From the NCBI RefSeq assembly GCF_002099425.1, contig NW_018344193.1:2334501-2398500 (forward strand): a stretch of 64,000 bases of DNA, given 5' to 3'. Source of the DNA: Phascolarctos cinereus. Its lineage: Eukaryota > Chordata > Mammalia > Diprotodontia > Phascolarctidae. Under the pieces are notes generated by a model. It worked only from the letters and a program-made list of their open reading frames with translations. It searched no databases and had not been told where the DNA came from. Of the stretch, positions 1 to 10,010 are shown in pieces. How positions within the stretch are numbered: position 1 is the first letter of the stretch; the number at the start of each line of letters is the position of its first letter. A program made the translations under genes and the position numbers.

Positions 1-125
1 GCCTTTGGTTTCCTTTGTAATCTTATATATTTCATTTTGTGCATTTAAAAACATTCTGTGGAGTCCATAGCATTCTCCCAACTTCCAAAGGGCTCCATGA
101 TGTCAGAAAGATTAAGAATCTCTTT
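1..125 (-). repeat. Non-autonomous DNA-transposon-like repeat, cut by window start
   Basis: The sequence reads as a dispersed mammalian repeat containing 'ttggtttcctttgtaatc', 'gcatttaaaaacattctg' and 'gggctccatgatgtcag', ending near 'agattaagaatctct'. The same blocks recur at 56.62-56.85 kb on the other strand and, more diverged, at 35.04-35.25 kb. The 35-kb copy starts 'cttaacctggggtc' and ends 'ggttaagaacccc', which look like inverted ends, so a hAT-type MITE is my inference. I cannot name the family. Confidence 0.45.
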
Positions 126-304
126 GATCAAATTATCATGGTCATAGTAATAGATTGAATGATCAGAACATTGATCACTTAAATTCTTATATCCCTTGCC
201 TCTCCTTTATTGACCATATTGATTTTTTTCTTCTGTAAATTCTCAAAGCACTTTTTTGGTACAATATAACTTAGTACTTCATTACAAAAATAGAGTTAGG
301 CACC

Positions 305-545
305 ATGTATTCACTCATTCAGTAAAAGTTCATTTGAGCATGGAAGGTATTGTACTAACCCCTATGAGGAATATAAAAATGTATAAAAAGATTCCTACCC
401 TTAAGCAACTTATACTCTAACAGAAAATAGCACATACACAAATTATTATAATATAAGGCATTGTGTGATGAATGCATTAAGAGAGGTTCAGTCTGAGTGC
501 TTATAAAGTTTCAAAAGAAGGAGAACTAACTTCTGGCTGAGATAG
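305..545 (-). repeat. L2-type LINE 3' fragment
   Basis: Reads as the reverse complement of an L2 3' end: 'tcactcattcagtaaaag', then 'ggtattgtactaacccc' (degraded 'gcactgtgctaggcgc'), then 'cctacccttaagcaactt' (from 'cctgccctcaaggagctt'). It is old, with many substitutions, and 5'-truncated. Confidence 0.5.
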
Positions 546-549
546 AGTT

Positions 550-632
550 AAAACTCAATTAAATTAAATAAATTAATAATAAAATATAGAAATGATAATA
601 AATAATAAAATAATAAATTAAATAAAATTTAT
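550..632. repeat. AT-rich low-complexity (AATAA)n
   Basis: Runs of AATTAAAT and AATAATAAAAT units with no G or C for long stretches. Simple low-complexity DNA. Confidence 0.8.
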
Positions 633-811
633 TGGCATGGTGAGGAGGGTGCTCTGGGAGAAGGGAATGTCATGAGAAAAGAGGATTGCTTTTTATTTTT
701 TTGGAAACATTCAGAATCATTTGGAGTCAAGTCTAGTGAATAAAGTGAGAACAATCAATCCATGAAATAAAGTATGCTGGTAAAAAATTAGGAATAGTGA
801 TAAAATTCTAA

Positions 812-1047
812 GGGACAGGTAGGCATCACAGTGGATAGAGCACTTCTTCCTGAGTTCAAATCTGGTCTCAGACACTTACTAGTTTACCCTGGTAAAGTCA
901 CTTAACCTCATTTGCCTCTGTCTCCTCATTGGTAAAATGATCTAAAGAAGGAAATGGCAAACCACTTCAGAATCTTTGCCAAGAAAACCCCAAATGGGGT
1001 TTATAAAGAGTGAGACATGACTGAAAAATGACTGAACAACAACCACA
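812..1047 (+). mobile_element. Mar1-type CORE-SINE
   Basis: tRNA-like head ('aggcatcacagtggatagag'), CORE with 'tgagttcaaatctgg', then the diagnostic tail 'gaaggaaatggcaaaccact' and 'aagaaaaccccaaatggggt', ending 'ctgaacaacaacc'. Near-identical 10-bp flanks 'aaaattctaa' (802-811 and 1048-1057) look like the target-site duplication. The tail resembles an RTE/BovB LINE 3' end, as known for Mar1 elements. Confidence 0.9.
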
Positions 1048-1244
1048 AAAATTCTAAAATGATTGTGTCTCATACAGCTTTCATTTCATTGATAAGAATT
1101 GTAATTTTGATGCAAAGGACATTGAAAAAATATTGTGTGTTCCATTTAAATAAGATATATAATGGCACTGAGAATGACTTGTGTAGGAAGAGTGGTACCA
1201 AACTCATTATCAAGGATGTATGTGACTAGAAAATTAAGTGAATT

Positions 1245-1465
1245 GGTCATAATAGATACCTAATAGGTAATATTTATATAGTAATTTAAAGTTTACAAAA
1301 CATTTTATAACTATTATATTATTAGATCATCATAACCTTGTGAGGAAGGGGTTATTAGCCTTATTCTACAAATGAGTAAAGTGAAGCTATATAGTTAAAT
1401 GATTTGCCTGGCATCACATAGCTAGTATCTGAGGTGAGATTCAAACTCAGGTCTTCCTTTCTTCA
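1245..1465 (-). mobile_element. MIR (Ther1) SINE
   Basis: Reverse-oriented MIR: 'aagtttacaaaacatttt', 'cataaccttgtgaggaagg', 'acaaatgagtaaagtgaag', 'catcacatagctagtatctg', 'gagattcaaactcagg'. Divergence is typical of an ancient copy. Confidence 0.8.
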
Positions 1466-1880
1466 AAATGATAATGATAGTTCACATTTATATAGCAATT
1501 TTCATGTGCCAGAGCAGCCAAGTAGTGCATTATCCAAGTGGTGGATAATGGCAAAGCATTCCATATCTTTGTCTTGAAAATCCCAAATGGAGTCATGAAT
1601 GGTTGGGCACAACTGAAAAATAACTGAATAACAACAACAATATGTTAGATACTACATGAAGCACTTTACAAATGTTATCTCATTTAATTTTCACAACAAC
1701 CCTGGGAGGCAGTTGCTATTATTATTATTTCCATTTTACAGATGAAGAAATACATAGGAAAAGAGAGGTTAAATGACTTTTCCAGGGTCATGTAACTTTT
1801 AAATGTCTGAAACTGAGCTTGAATTCAGGTCTTCCTAACTCCACTCCCTGCACTCTATCCACTTCACTACAGAAGAGAGG
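1466..1880 (-). mobile_element. MIR SINE, interrupted near its 3' end
   Basis: Second minus-strand MIR. The outer end lies at 1466-1512 ('catttatatagcaattttc'); the rest resumes at 1641 ('cactttacaaatgttatctc', 'ccattttacagatgaagaaa', 'cagggtcatgtaac', 'gcactctatccacttcac'). The interruption at about 1513-1640 is a partial Mar1. Confidence 0.75.
1513..1640 (+). mobile_element. Mar1-type SINE, internally deleted
   Basis: Short copy with the Mar1 tail: 'taatggcaaagcattccata', 'aaaatcccaaatggagtc', 'ctgaaaaataactgaata', then an ACA-rich end. The head is 'agcagccaagtagtgcat'; the CORE is missing. It splits the MIR around it, so it is the younger element. Confidence 0.65.
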
Positions 1881-2224
1881 TCCAGAACATTGGATAAAGT
1901 TTCAATGGAAAAAAAAAACCAACACAGGAAATATTGCACAGAGTAAACAGAAGGGAATGAGTTTTCATCTGCATTGGTGTAAAGAGTATGCACATTGAAG
2001 GTATCGTACATCTATCAAAATGTATAAAAATGTCACCTGCAACACACAGTAAATATGATGGATAAATATTTGCTAATTAATTCATTGAAAACTATTAAAA
2101 AGTTTCTGATTTTAATGTTTGTTGAAGTATTGTGATGAAAAGCCATATTTTTTCATAAAGTAAATACACCACCTTTTTGAAAGTCAAATAACATTTTAAT
2201 TAATTGAATCACAAAGGATCTGAG

Positions 2225-2452
2225 AGGTGGCATAGAGTGGAGAGAGGACCAGAAGGCCTTGAAGTAAGGAAAAACTGAGTTCAAGGCATGTCTCTGATGT
2301 ATTTTGGTGCTATGACCATGGGCAAGTTAATGAAACTGTCGGTGCCTCAAATAATTTCCAAAAACTAAATTAGAGAAGCTGCTGATCTCCATGGATGGAA
2401 GCATTTTCCATACAAAATATTCCCACACTCATAAAATCACAGGTCCAGAACA
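2225..2452 (+). mobile_element. tRNA-head SINE of unnamed marsupial family (here 'SINE-B')
   Basis: Pattern shared with other copies in this window: tRNA-like head 'gaaggccttgaagtaagg', 'gagttcaaggcatgtctctg', 'ctatgaccatgggcaagtta', then a 3' part unlike MIR or Mar1 that ends 'aatcacaggtccag'. Other copies lie at 25.13, 26.81, 37.79 and 42.84 kb. They share the 3' pattern 'actctctaagac...gagaagg...cattggt...gtttcc'. I cannot assign a family name. Confidence 0.6.
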
Positions 2453-2539
2453 ACAACAAACAACGACAACAACAATAGGAACAAGCCTGTTGGAGGGGCC
2501 AGGGAGCTTAGAACCTCTTGTGGCCTAAGCTTTGCTAAA

Positions 2540-2782
2540 TTATTTTTGTTGTAGTTGTTCATTTCAGTGGTGTCTGATTCTTCACAACCCCTTATGGGGT
2601 TTTCTTGACAAAGATACTGGAGTAGTTTGCCATTTCCTTCTCTAGTTCATTTTACAGATGAGGAGACTGAGGCAAGCGGGATTAAGTGACTTGCCCAAGG
2701 TCACACAGCTGGTAAGCGTCTGAAGCTGGATCTGAATTCAGGTCTTCCTGACTCTGGGCCCTGGGCTCCATCCACTGTGCTT
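2540..2782 (-). mobile_element. Mar1-type CORE-SINE
   Basis: Reverse-oriented: 'tttttgttgtagttgttcat', 'ggggttttcttgacaaag', 'gtttgccatttccttctct', 'cattttacagatgaggagac', 'ggtcacacagctggtaag', and head 'gctccatccactgtgc'. About full length. Confidence 0.9.
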
Positions 2783-2794
2783 TAATGGGATTCA

Positions 2795-3195
2795 ATTCCA
2801 CATTATTTGTTAAGCTCCTACTACATGCAAGACAATTATTTCATGGAATATTAGGGTGAGTAAAATATAATTTTTGCCTCAAGGAATTCATAATTTAGTT
2901 AATAGGAGTATACAAATTAAGCTCTAATAATGGAGGTTATAAAATAACTATAGTATATAATAGAATATATTAAGTACCACAGGACAGGGAAGAACAAAAT
3001 GCTGTGGGAAGTGAGAGAAAGATTACATTAGTCAGGAAGGGGAATGAATGAATGAAATATAAAAGCATTTATTAAATACTTACTGTGTGCTCCAGGAAAG
3101 TTTCATAGAGGAAACATTGGAGTGGGATTTAAAGAATGAAAATACGAGGTTGATACAGTGACCACAGGCAGAGAAAACAGCATGAAGAAAAGGTA
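2795..3195 (-). repeat. L2 LINE 3' region
   Basis: Reverse-oriented L2: 'ttaagctcctactacatgca', 'ttgcctcaaggaattcataa', 'cacaggacagggaagaaca', and farther in 'ggagtgggatttaaagaatg' and 'gcagagaaaacagcatga', matching the L2 coding and 3' blocks in reverse. Strongly decayed. Confidence 0.6.
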
Positions 3196-3639
3196 GGTGG
3201 GAATTATTTTCTCTTTTTGGTTAACTAGCAAAATGATATTTTAGCTGCCTGTGATAATGAAGCCAAACTCTATATTAACTAAGTTAAAATTTAGAGATGA
3301 AAATTATTTTGGATATGTTCTTTAGTTTCTCTTACTGACATGTGCTAGCTAAAAATTTTCCAGGTGTGAAAGTACTGGACAAAATTTACTGAGAAAAAAA
3401 AATCATGGAAAAAAATGTCATTTAATGGAACTTAGCCAGAGGAAAATATTTCTAAAGTTATAATCTTTGTAACTAAAGTATGTGCTTTCCAAAGCTACAG
3501 TATGACAAGTCCTGAAAATTTATGGTTTTGATTTTAGTTATTTTAATCTACCTTCCTTCCCGTTTCACACTAATCCTTTCACAAGACCCTCTAGGTTTCC
3601 ATTTCATAAGTTTTGCATTTATGAAGTATCCCCTTTTCC
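3196..3639. other. No recognisable feature
   Basis: AT-rich unique sequence. I see no repeat signature or coding-like frame. Confidence 0.5.
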
Positions 3640-4500
3640 CTTCTTTTTTACATTTTTTTTTGTTTTTTAGAATGTTTTTATTTTATTGATTTCTAAATTA
3701 CATGTAAAAACAATTTTTAACCCACTTTTCATAATCTTTGTGTTTTAATTTCCCTCTGTCCATGTTCCCCTCCCCCTCCCTGAGAAGGCAAGCACTTTGC
3801 TATAGATTATACACGTACAGCCATGCAAACTATTTCTATATTAGCCGTGTTGCAAAATAGAACCCAGATCAAAAAAAAAAAAAGAAAAATAAAGAAAGTT
3901 TAAAAAAGTGTGCTTTATTTGCATTCAGACTCTATTAGTCCTTTCTCTGAAAGTGGATAATGTTTTTCATCCTAAGTCCTTTAGAATAGTCTTATATTGT
4001 ATTGCTGAGAACAGTTAAGTCATTTACAGTTGATCATTGTACAATATTGCTGTTATTGTGTACAATAATTTCCTGACTCTGCTCACTTCACTTTGCATCA
4101 GTTCATATGAGTCTTCCCAGGTTTTTCTGTAGCCATACTGCTTGTAATTTCTTATAGAACTATAGTATCCCATCATAATCATATACCACAACTTGTCCAG
4201 CCATTCCACAATTGATGGGCAACCTTTCCATTTCCAATTCTTTGCCACCACAAAAAGAACCACTATAAATCTTTTGTACATGTTGTCTTTTTCATTTTCT
4301 TTGATCTCTTTGGAAGACAGACCTAGTAGTGGTATTGATAGATTAAACAGTATGCACAATTTGCACATAGTTCCAAATTGCTTTCCAAAATGGTTGAGTC
4401 AGTTCACAATTCTACCAAGAATGCATTAGTGACCCAATTTCTCCACAGCCCCTCCAATATTTGTTATTTTCCTTCTCTGTAATTCTGAGTCCAATAATCT
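3640..4500 (-). mobile_element. L1 LINE, 5'-truncated: end of ORF2 plus 3' UTR and A-rich tail
   Basis: On the minus strand a 114-codon frame (4368 to 4024) reads like the very C-terminus of L1 ORF2 protein. Its blocks 'YKRFIVVLFVVAKNWKWKG', 'CPSIVEWLDKLWYM' and 'MGYYSSI' line up with the mammalian L1 pattern MFIAALFTIAKTWN-KCPTMIDWIKKMWHI-MEYYAAI. Farther 5', 'WRGCGEIG' is readable in the flanking sequence. The stop is followed by a marsupial-type L1 3' UTR with a G-rich run ('gggagggggaggggaac' in reverse) and an A-rich end at about 3645-3690. Only the last part of an L1 is present, the usual product of incomplete reverse transcription, and the frame is broken upstream. It is a dead copy, not a host gene. 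Confidence 0.85.
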
Positions 4501-4639
4501 TTGCATTTCAACATTCCTTGCTTATTCTCTATTTTTCTTTTTAGTTTGGGAAAGGCATATACTTTCTCAGATTACAAAGGATCTGTAGTGCTCTATAATT
4601 AACTGAACCTTTGGAACTCCTATTACATATTGATATCAA

Positions 4640-4985
4640 TATTATAAAACATGAACAGTTTCAAGGACTTTTATAAACTGAGGAAGACTGAAGGAGCAGG
4701 ACCAGAACAATTTACAGAATAAACAACTTTGAAAACTGTAAGACCTATGATCAATATGATCAATTCATGATCCCAAAGGACCAATGATGAAACATAATTC
4801 ATTGCAGAGATGGGACAGATTAATGTGTAGATTTATGTGTTTTTTATATAATCACTGAGGGAATTGTTTTTCCACTTGACTATGCATATTTGTTGCAATA
4901 AATTTTTTTTTCTAATGGCATTAGGGTAGGGGAGAGAAAAATGCTTTTGGTTAACTTTTTAAAATAGAGAGATGGGAGGGCTGCT
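4640..4985 (+). mobile_element. L1 LINE 3' end (UTR)
   Basis: Plus-oriented counterpart of a marsupial L1 3' region: 'gaccagaacaatttacagaa', 'aacaactttgaaaactg', 'ggaccaatgatgaaacat', 'gacagattaatgtgtag', 'cttgactatgcatatttgtt', then a T-run and G-rich stretch 'ttagggtaggggagag'. This is a different L1 subfamily from the copy at 3.64-4.50 kb, and the two are in opposite orientation. Confidence 0.7.
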
Positions 4986-5260
4986 GCAGACTTAAAATGT
5001 GTTATCCAGTTTCGGATGAAGTTACTGTATTATTAGTTTTACAGATCGTATTTTTTTTTTTACAAGTGGGGATAATCTATGAATATATGTAATATAAAAG
5101 CAAGATGTCAATAAAACTACTAAAAAGAATTTAAATGGGTACATATGTGAATCAAGTTCTTTTTGGAATTTGTAAGAAAGTTTCTCTTTCTCTTTATTAA
5201 AGTTCTCATCCAGAATAGGGCATCTCAAATAACTCGCATTTAACGCAATTAAAGCTTTTG

Positions 5261-5354
5261 TTTATATATATATACATATATATGTGTATATATATATATA
5301 TATACATACATGTATATATATACATATATATGTATATATATATATATATATATT
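5261..5354. repeat. (TA)n / TATACA microsatellite
   Basis: Nearly pure alternating T/A with CA and TG interruptions. An open frame here coding repeated I-Y is an artefact of the repeat. Confidence 0.9.
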
Positions 5355-5934
5355 TGCTGATTAATCTTATTTTTTGCCATTGGGTTACTATATAGACTAA
5401 CAAGTTATGGTCAATAAACAGAGTATGTTAGAGGGAGGCATTCTTTGGAATAAATCATTTAAGATTAAAACTCAATTCAATTATCACTTGATGACACCAA
5501 GTGCTAAAACTCTTTATGACTAATCTTTGCAGAAGTGTAAAGCCTGAGGACTTAGTGCAACTCATTGAAATAGAAATGGATTTGGTAGTTTTTTAAGGAA
5601 TGGGATTTGGAAATAATTATTTTCTCCATGTGGAGAAAATTGAAAAAATAATTAAGTTGACATTTTCCTCATTCTGTTTGAGAACAATTTAGCTACATTA
5701 TGTTTCAGTCCACTTTAAGACCACTCACTACTAGAGTGTGAATCCATTTTTTTACTTCCATTTTGATTATTATGAATATGTCTTCTTGCCTGTAAAATTT
5801 TTTATTGTCTTCTTGGTACAGTATAGACATGATTCCCTTAAAACTTCGTACAAGAACTTCCTGTACAACAGTATTAACCCACTGAAAAGCCTACTCAAGG
5901 ACAGTTGTGCTATATACTATATTAGCAAATACGT
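5355..5934. other. No recognisable feature
   Basis: AT-rich sequence. It contains a short inverted repeat around 5616-5657 ('aaataattattttctcc' against 'ggagaaaat...aataatt'). No gene or repeat family recognised. Confidence 0.45.
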
Positions 5935-6040
5935 TAAGTTTGGAGTCAGAATATTTATGTTTAATTCTAGCTGTGCTACTTATTTACCTATCTGACCTTG
6001 GGAAATATCTTTTATTTGGTCTCAGTTTCCTCATTCTTAC
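5935..6040 (+). mobile_element. MIR SINE fragment
   Basis: Blocks 'gtttggagtcagaatattta', 'ctagctgtgctacttattta', 'tctgaccttgggaaa', 'ctcagtttcctcattcttac' follow the MIR head-to-CORE order. The 3' half is missing. Confidence 0.7.
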
Positions 6041-6309
6041 CTTCCTTCCCTGGCTGAGGCTTTCTAGAAGCCATCCAGATTGCTTAACTGTTCACAGGGC
6101 TTGGATGGAATGGGAATCAACTTTGTTCCTATCGGAGAGATGGAGGACTGCCAAGCCTTACCATATATCCTGCCTCAATAGACATATTCTGTAAACCCCT
6201 AGTACTGTCATTGGCCCTGCTGATACAGCCTAAGAATACTTGGGTCTTGCCATCTACCCTGTTACTGAGCCTTAGGACTTCGGGGCTTTTTCATCTTCCC
6301 TGAAACTGA

Positions 6310-6700
6310 ATTTTCTTTTATATGTTCTGTCCCCCAATTAAAGTATGATATTTTTGAGAGCAGGGACTCTCCCTTTTCCTATTTGTATCCCTAGTGCTTA
6401 ACATAATGTTTTTGGTTTTTTGTTCAGTAACTTCTTAGTCATATCCAACTCTTCATGATCCCATTTAAAGTTTTTTTGGCAAAGACAATGGAGTGGTTTG
6501 TCATTTCCTTTTCCAGCTCATTTTATAGATGAGGAAACTGAGGCAAACAAGGTTAGGTGACTTGCTCAGGGTCACACAGTGGCAAGTGTCTGAGGCCATA
6601 TTTGACCTCAGTAAGATGAGTCTTCATGACTCCAGGCCCAGAGCTCTGTCCAGTGCATGTTTGGCACATAGTGAATGCTTAATAAATGCTTCATTATCAT
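6310..6700 (+). repeat. L2 LINE 3' end, split by a Mar1 SINE
   Basis: 'gagagcagggactctccctt', 'ttgtatccctagtgctta' and, after the SINE, 'tggcacatagtgaatgctta' and 'ataaatgcttcatta' make up a classic L2 3' terminus. The break lies between 'agtgcttaacataatg' and 'tttggcacatag'. Confidence 0.8.
6413..6655 (-). mobile_element. Mar1-type CORE-SINE inside L2
   Basis: Reverse-oriented: 'ttgttcagtaacttcttag', 'gtttgtcatttccttttcca', 'cattttatagatgaggaaac', 'gggtcacacagtggcaagtg', 'ccagagctctgtcca'. The flanks 'atgtttttgg' and 'atgtttgg' are a plausible imperfect target duplication. Confidence 0.85.
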
Positions 6701-6799
6701 CAATAATAATTTATATATATATATATACATATATATATAGCATTTTATTGTATTTACTAAATTATTTATATTAACAATTCACTAGTATTAATATGAAAT

Positions 6800-7020
6800 A
6801 GTACTTGGAGACTTGCAAGGTACTTTTTATCTATTATATCATTTTCCCTCACAACAACATTGGAAGGTAGGTGCTATTATTAAACCCATTTTTACAGATG
6901 AGGAAACTGAGTAAAGCAATTAAGTGACTAGCCCAGGATCATATAACCACTAAGTATCTGAGGCTGAGGACTCCAGGTCCAGTGTTCTACCTGCAGCAAC
7001 ACCTAGCAGCCTCATTCATT
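6800..7020 (-). mobile_element. MIR SINE
   Basis: Reverse-oriented: 'acttgcaaggtactttttat', 'cacaacaacattggaaggta', 'tttttacagatgaggaaact', 'gcccaggatcatataacc', 'tctacctgcagcaacacct'. A (TA)n tract (6711-6741) sits just before it. Confidence 0.8.
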
Positions 7021-7189
7021 AAGAGACATAGTGAGGAGGATGATGGAGGTAGTAATACTTTCATCATGGAGGTATTAGATGGAGATAATAGTACTACTAT
7101 CTTTTGTTCTAGTTACACTGAAGCTAGAGTGTTGTACGTGATTCAACATTAAATTTTTGGAAGGTGATTGGACGACATCTAGAGGAGTG

Positions 7190-7412
7190 GTGAGTATCCT
7201 TATGTGCATGTCATGAGAATTGGCCCAAAGAGTTAGAGTCATTTAGCCTAGAGAAGAAAGGACTTGGGGAGGAGGGTGGAAAGGTATGAGATAATAGCTG
7301 TCCTCAAGTATTTGAAGGGTTGTAATATGGGGGGAGGATTAGACTTGCTCTGGTTGGCCCCAGAGGGCAAATATAAGAATAATGGGTGGATTTTCAAAAG
7401 AGGCAAATTTAG
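7190..7412 (+). repeat. L3/CR1 LINE 3' region
   Basis: 'tttagcctagagaagaaagg', 'gtatgagataatagctgtc', 'caagtatttgaagggttg', 'attagacttgctctggttgg', 'cccagagggcaaatataaga', 'gaggcaaatttaggtcaa' follow the order of the CR1/L3 3' UTR. Confidence 0.8.
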
Positions 7413-7660
7413 GTCAATCTTATCCCACTTATGCACTCACTTGCCAAATCTTGTTTCTACATCTAACACACAACCTCTACTCTTACTCAGGCTCTTATCA
7501 CCCTCCATCTAAGCTGTCTACAAAAGAGCCTTTGAATTTTTCTCCTTGCTCCCAGTGTCCTCCCTCTTTAACCCCTCCTCCTTATAGCCACTAAAGTGAT
7601 TTTCCTGTGGCTCAGATATGGCCATATTCAATAAATTCCAGTGATTCCATATTGACTCTA
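7413..7660 (+). repeat. L2 LINE fragment
   Basis: A pyrimidine-rich stretch with 'tatagccactaaagtgattt' and 'attccagtgattccata' fits the L2 sense-strand segment upstream of the 3' end. It abuts the L3 copy with no visible gap. Confidence 0.55.
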
Positions 7661-7979
7661 GATTAAAACATTATTTTATCTTTATACCAGCCTTTTCAAA
7701 TTTGTAAGTTTTACAATGTACTAATTTATACTATATACTAATACTAATTAATACAGTAGTATAAGCATAAAATTTATAAATAAGTAATTATATACATTTT
7801 AGTAGTTCATGCTTAATTATTTTTGATAGGTTTGCATGATCAAAATCTATTGGAGATTACTTACCTAGAGTGATCTGAAAAGAGGAATAGATGTAGAAGG
7901 AAAGAGAAGTAGGAAGCCTGGATAATCTTATCTGTAAGTAATTGAGATGTCACTACTTCCATGATATAGAATGCTAAGA

Positions 7980-8130
7980 TTCAGGGCCTAAAGAGACTTT
8001 AGGAATTATTTATTTCAAACTTTTCATTGTAAATATGAAGAAACTGAGGCCTAGACAGTTGAAATGAATCAGAATTCAAACCTAACTTTTTTGGACTCCA
8101 AATCCAATTTTCTTTAGTTCCTCTGTTCAA
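7980..8130 (-). mobile_element. MIR-type SINE with L3-like tail
   Basis: 'cctaaagagactttaggaat', 'tgaagaaactgaggcctaga', 'gaattcaaacctaac', 'ggactccaaatccaat' match a reverse MIR whose 3' tail is of the L3/CR1 kind. Confidence 0.65.
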
Positions 8131-8865
8131 AATGACTCTTTACTTAAATGAGAAAAGATAATTTTGGAGAAGAAAGTAAGCACAGAATATTAATGAAAAA
8201 GGAGACTTCCACAGCAGGGTTCAGAAGCAACTGGATTTATTTTAGCCTGTGCAGCTTTTCTTAATTTTCTGCTTATAACTGACCCTTGCTTTTGTTTGGA
8301 AATATTTTAAATTAAAACTTCCTGACACCTTAGGGGGGAAAAGTTTCTCATCATATGAGACTCAGCTGCTGGAGCCTGGAACCATGAAACCAAAATACAA
8401 CAGGAAACATTGATTTTCCTGGAAGTTCACTTACTGTGACTGTAGATGGACAACTTGGCATCTTCCGATCCAAACTTAATGAAATAGTTTTTAAGGGATA
8501 ATGTGTTCATCATCGAGGTGATACTTGCCCATGGTATGTGTGGATCAAAGAGTCTTCTCAAAACCATGGTCAATTATCTGAAGAAACTTCTTGTAAGCCC
8601 CATTTTCTTTGGACTTACTGGAAATCAACCCTTGTCTTTCAGGCCTCTAGTAGAGAGCAGTTAGCACTAGCCAGGGGAACAAGGATTCCAAGATGTCTTT
8701 CATTAAGCTGTGGATGGACTCTATAGAGAAAATTACTTAGGTAATTCCACAGGAAATGCAATACTTGAAGTGTGCTAGATACTTTGAAGCAGACTCTTTC
8801 AGCAAAAAACAGTCTTGGAACATCTTAGGTAAACCTGAATTTCATATATTTTCCTCTTATGCTTC
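8131..8865. other. No recognisable feature
   Basis: Mostly unique. A 62-codon plus frame at 8538-8726 shows no family resemblance and has no flanking splice or promoter signal I trust. Confidence 0.45.
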
Positions 8866-8869
8866 AGTT

Positions 8870-8990
8870 CAGTTTGATTCAATATGGCAGCATTTCTAAA
8901 GCACCTACTATGTGTCAGCTTCAGTGCTAGGCATTGTAGCTACAAAACATTAAGCAAAACTATTTCCAACTGACATAGCAATGTGATAAT
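8870..8990 (-). repeat. L2 LINE 3' tip
   Basis: 'aaagcacctactatgtgtca' and 'cagtgctaggcattgtagct' are the reverse L2 terminus. Confidence 0.65.
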
Positions 8991-9374
8991 GTATGTAGAT
9001 CCTGCACCCACTGGGCCTCTCACCTTTCTAGTGAAAAGAAGGAGATGTATTCATTATTTCAATGCTTTTGCTACTAGATTTTACTACTTCCTGATCTTCA
9101 CATATGATTTAAGATGCCTATAAACAAAAAATGTAGAACTGAGAAATACAGTTTGGTTAAAAAAACCCAAATTATAGATAATTTTCAAGTGCATATTTTA
9201 AGCCCAAACTATTGAGACAAATTTGACCCTCAGCTTGACTTTGAGTATATTACATATGTATAATTTTAGACAATTTCTTAGTGACCTGAGTTTCTAATGA
9301 TGCCTATATGCGATCAAAGAATATTTTATCTACTGATAATCCAGGGCAATTATATTAAATGCAAATAGAAAGGG

Positions 9375-9570
9375 AGATTGGGAGCTGGAGGGGGAGTGGC
9401 ATTAAATCCTACATAAGGATCCCCGCAGGCCATGTATTGATTTAGAAAACTACATAATAACACCATCAATGTCTTATTGTATTTTTATTAATTTTGTTAA
9501 ATATTTCTGAGTCATGTTTTAATCTCGTTTGGGTTTCATTAGAGTGCTGTATGTTTGACACCTCTAAATG
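9375..9570 (+). mobile_element. Non-autonomous hAT (Charlie-like) MITE
   Basis: 'cctacataaggatccccgca', 'attgatttagaaaactacat', 'tatttctgagtcatgtttt', then 'gtatgtttgacacctcta', the usual terminal motif TTTGACACC of this marsupial hAT-type repeat. The same element is reversed at 24.22-24.44 kb, which carries 'tgacacc' and 'ttgattta' blocks on the other strand. Confidence 0.6.
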
Positions 9571-9629
9571 AAAGGAACAAATATTAACTCATGAAGATAC
9601 TACTGATATTAAATTAATGTTTATGTATA

Positions 9630-10010
9630 TTAGAGAGGCAGCGTGACATAATGGATTGAAAGACAGTCTTAGTGTCAGGAAAACTTAGATGGAAGTCCTC
9701 TCTGACTGACACATACCGGCTGCACGATTATGTTGTCTAGTCATGTCTGACTCCTCATGACCCCATACGGGGCTTTCTTGGTAAAGATACTGGAATGATT
9801 TGCTTTTTCCTTCTCCAGCTCATTTTACAGATGAGGAAACTGAGGAAAGCAAGGTTAAGTGACTTGCCCAGGGTCACACAGCTAGCAAGTATCTGAGGAT
9901 AGATTTTTAACTCAGGAAGATGAGTGTTCCTGCCTCCAGGCCCAGCAATCTAGTCACTGCACCACCTTGCTGTCCACGTGTGATTATGAACAATTCACAA
10001 AAAATATACA
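9630..10010 (+). mobile_element. SINE-B copy split by Mar1
   Basis: Head 'gaggcagcgtgacataatgg', 'agacagtcttagtgtcagg', 'ctgactgacacatac', then a break. After the inserted SINE, 'cgtgtgattatgaacaattc' continues the 'gtgtgaccctgggcaagtc' block. The 3' part is lost. Confidence 0.55.
9733..9974 (-). mobile_element. Mar1-type CORE-SINE
   Basis: 'gtctagtcatgtctgactcc', 'catacggggctttcttgg', 'cattttacagatgaggaaac', 'gcccagggtcacacagctag', 'gcaccaccttgctgtcc'. The flanks 'cacgattatg' and 'cacgtgtgattatg' are a likely target duplication. Confidence 0.9.

Noticed and set aside
4024-4368. 114-codon minus frame as a host gene
   Set aside because: It matches the L1 ORF2 C-terminus and is followed by an L1 3' UTR.
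5206-5403. Frame of repeated Ile-Tyr
   Set aside because: Product of the (TA)n microsatellite.
8538-8726. 62-codon plus frame as an exon
   Set aside because: No recognised domain and no convincing splice sites.
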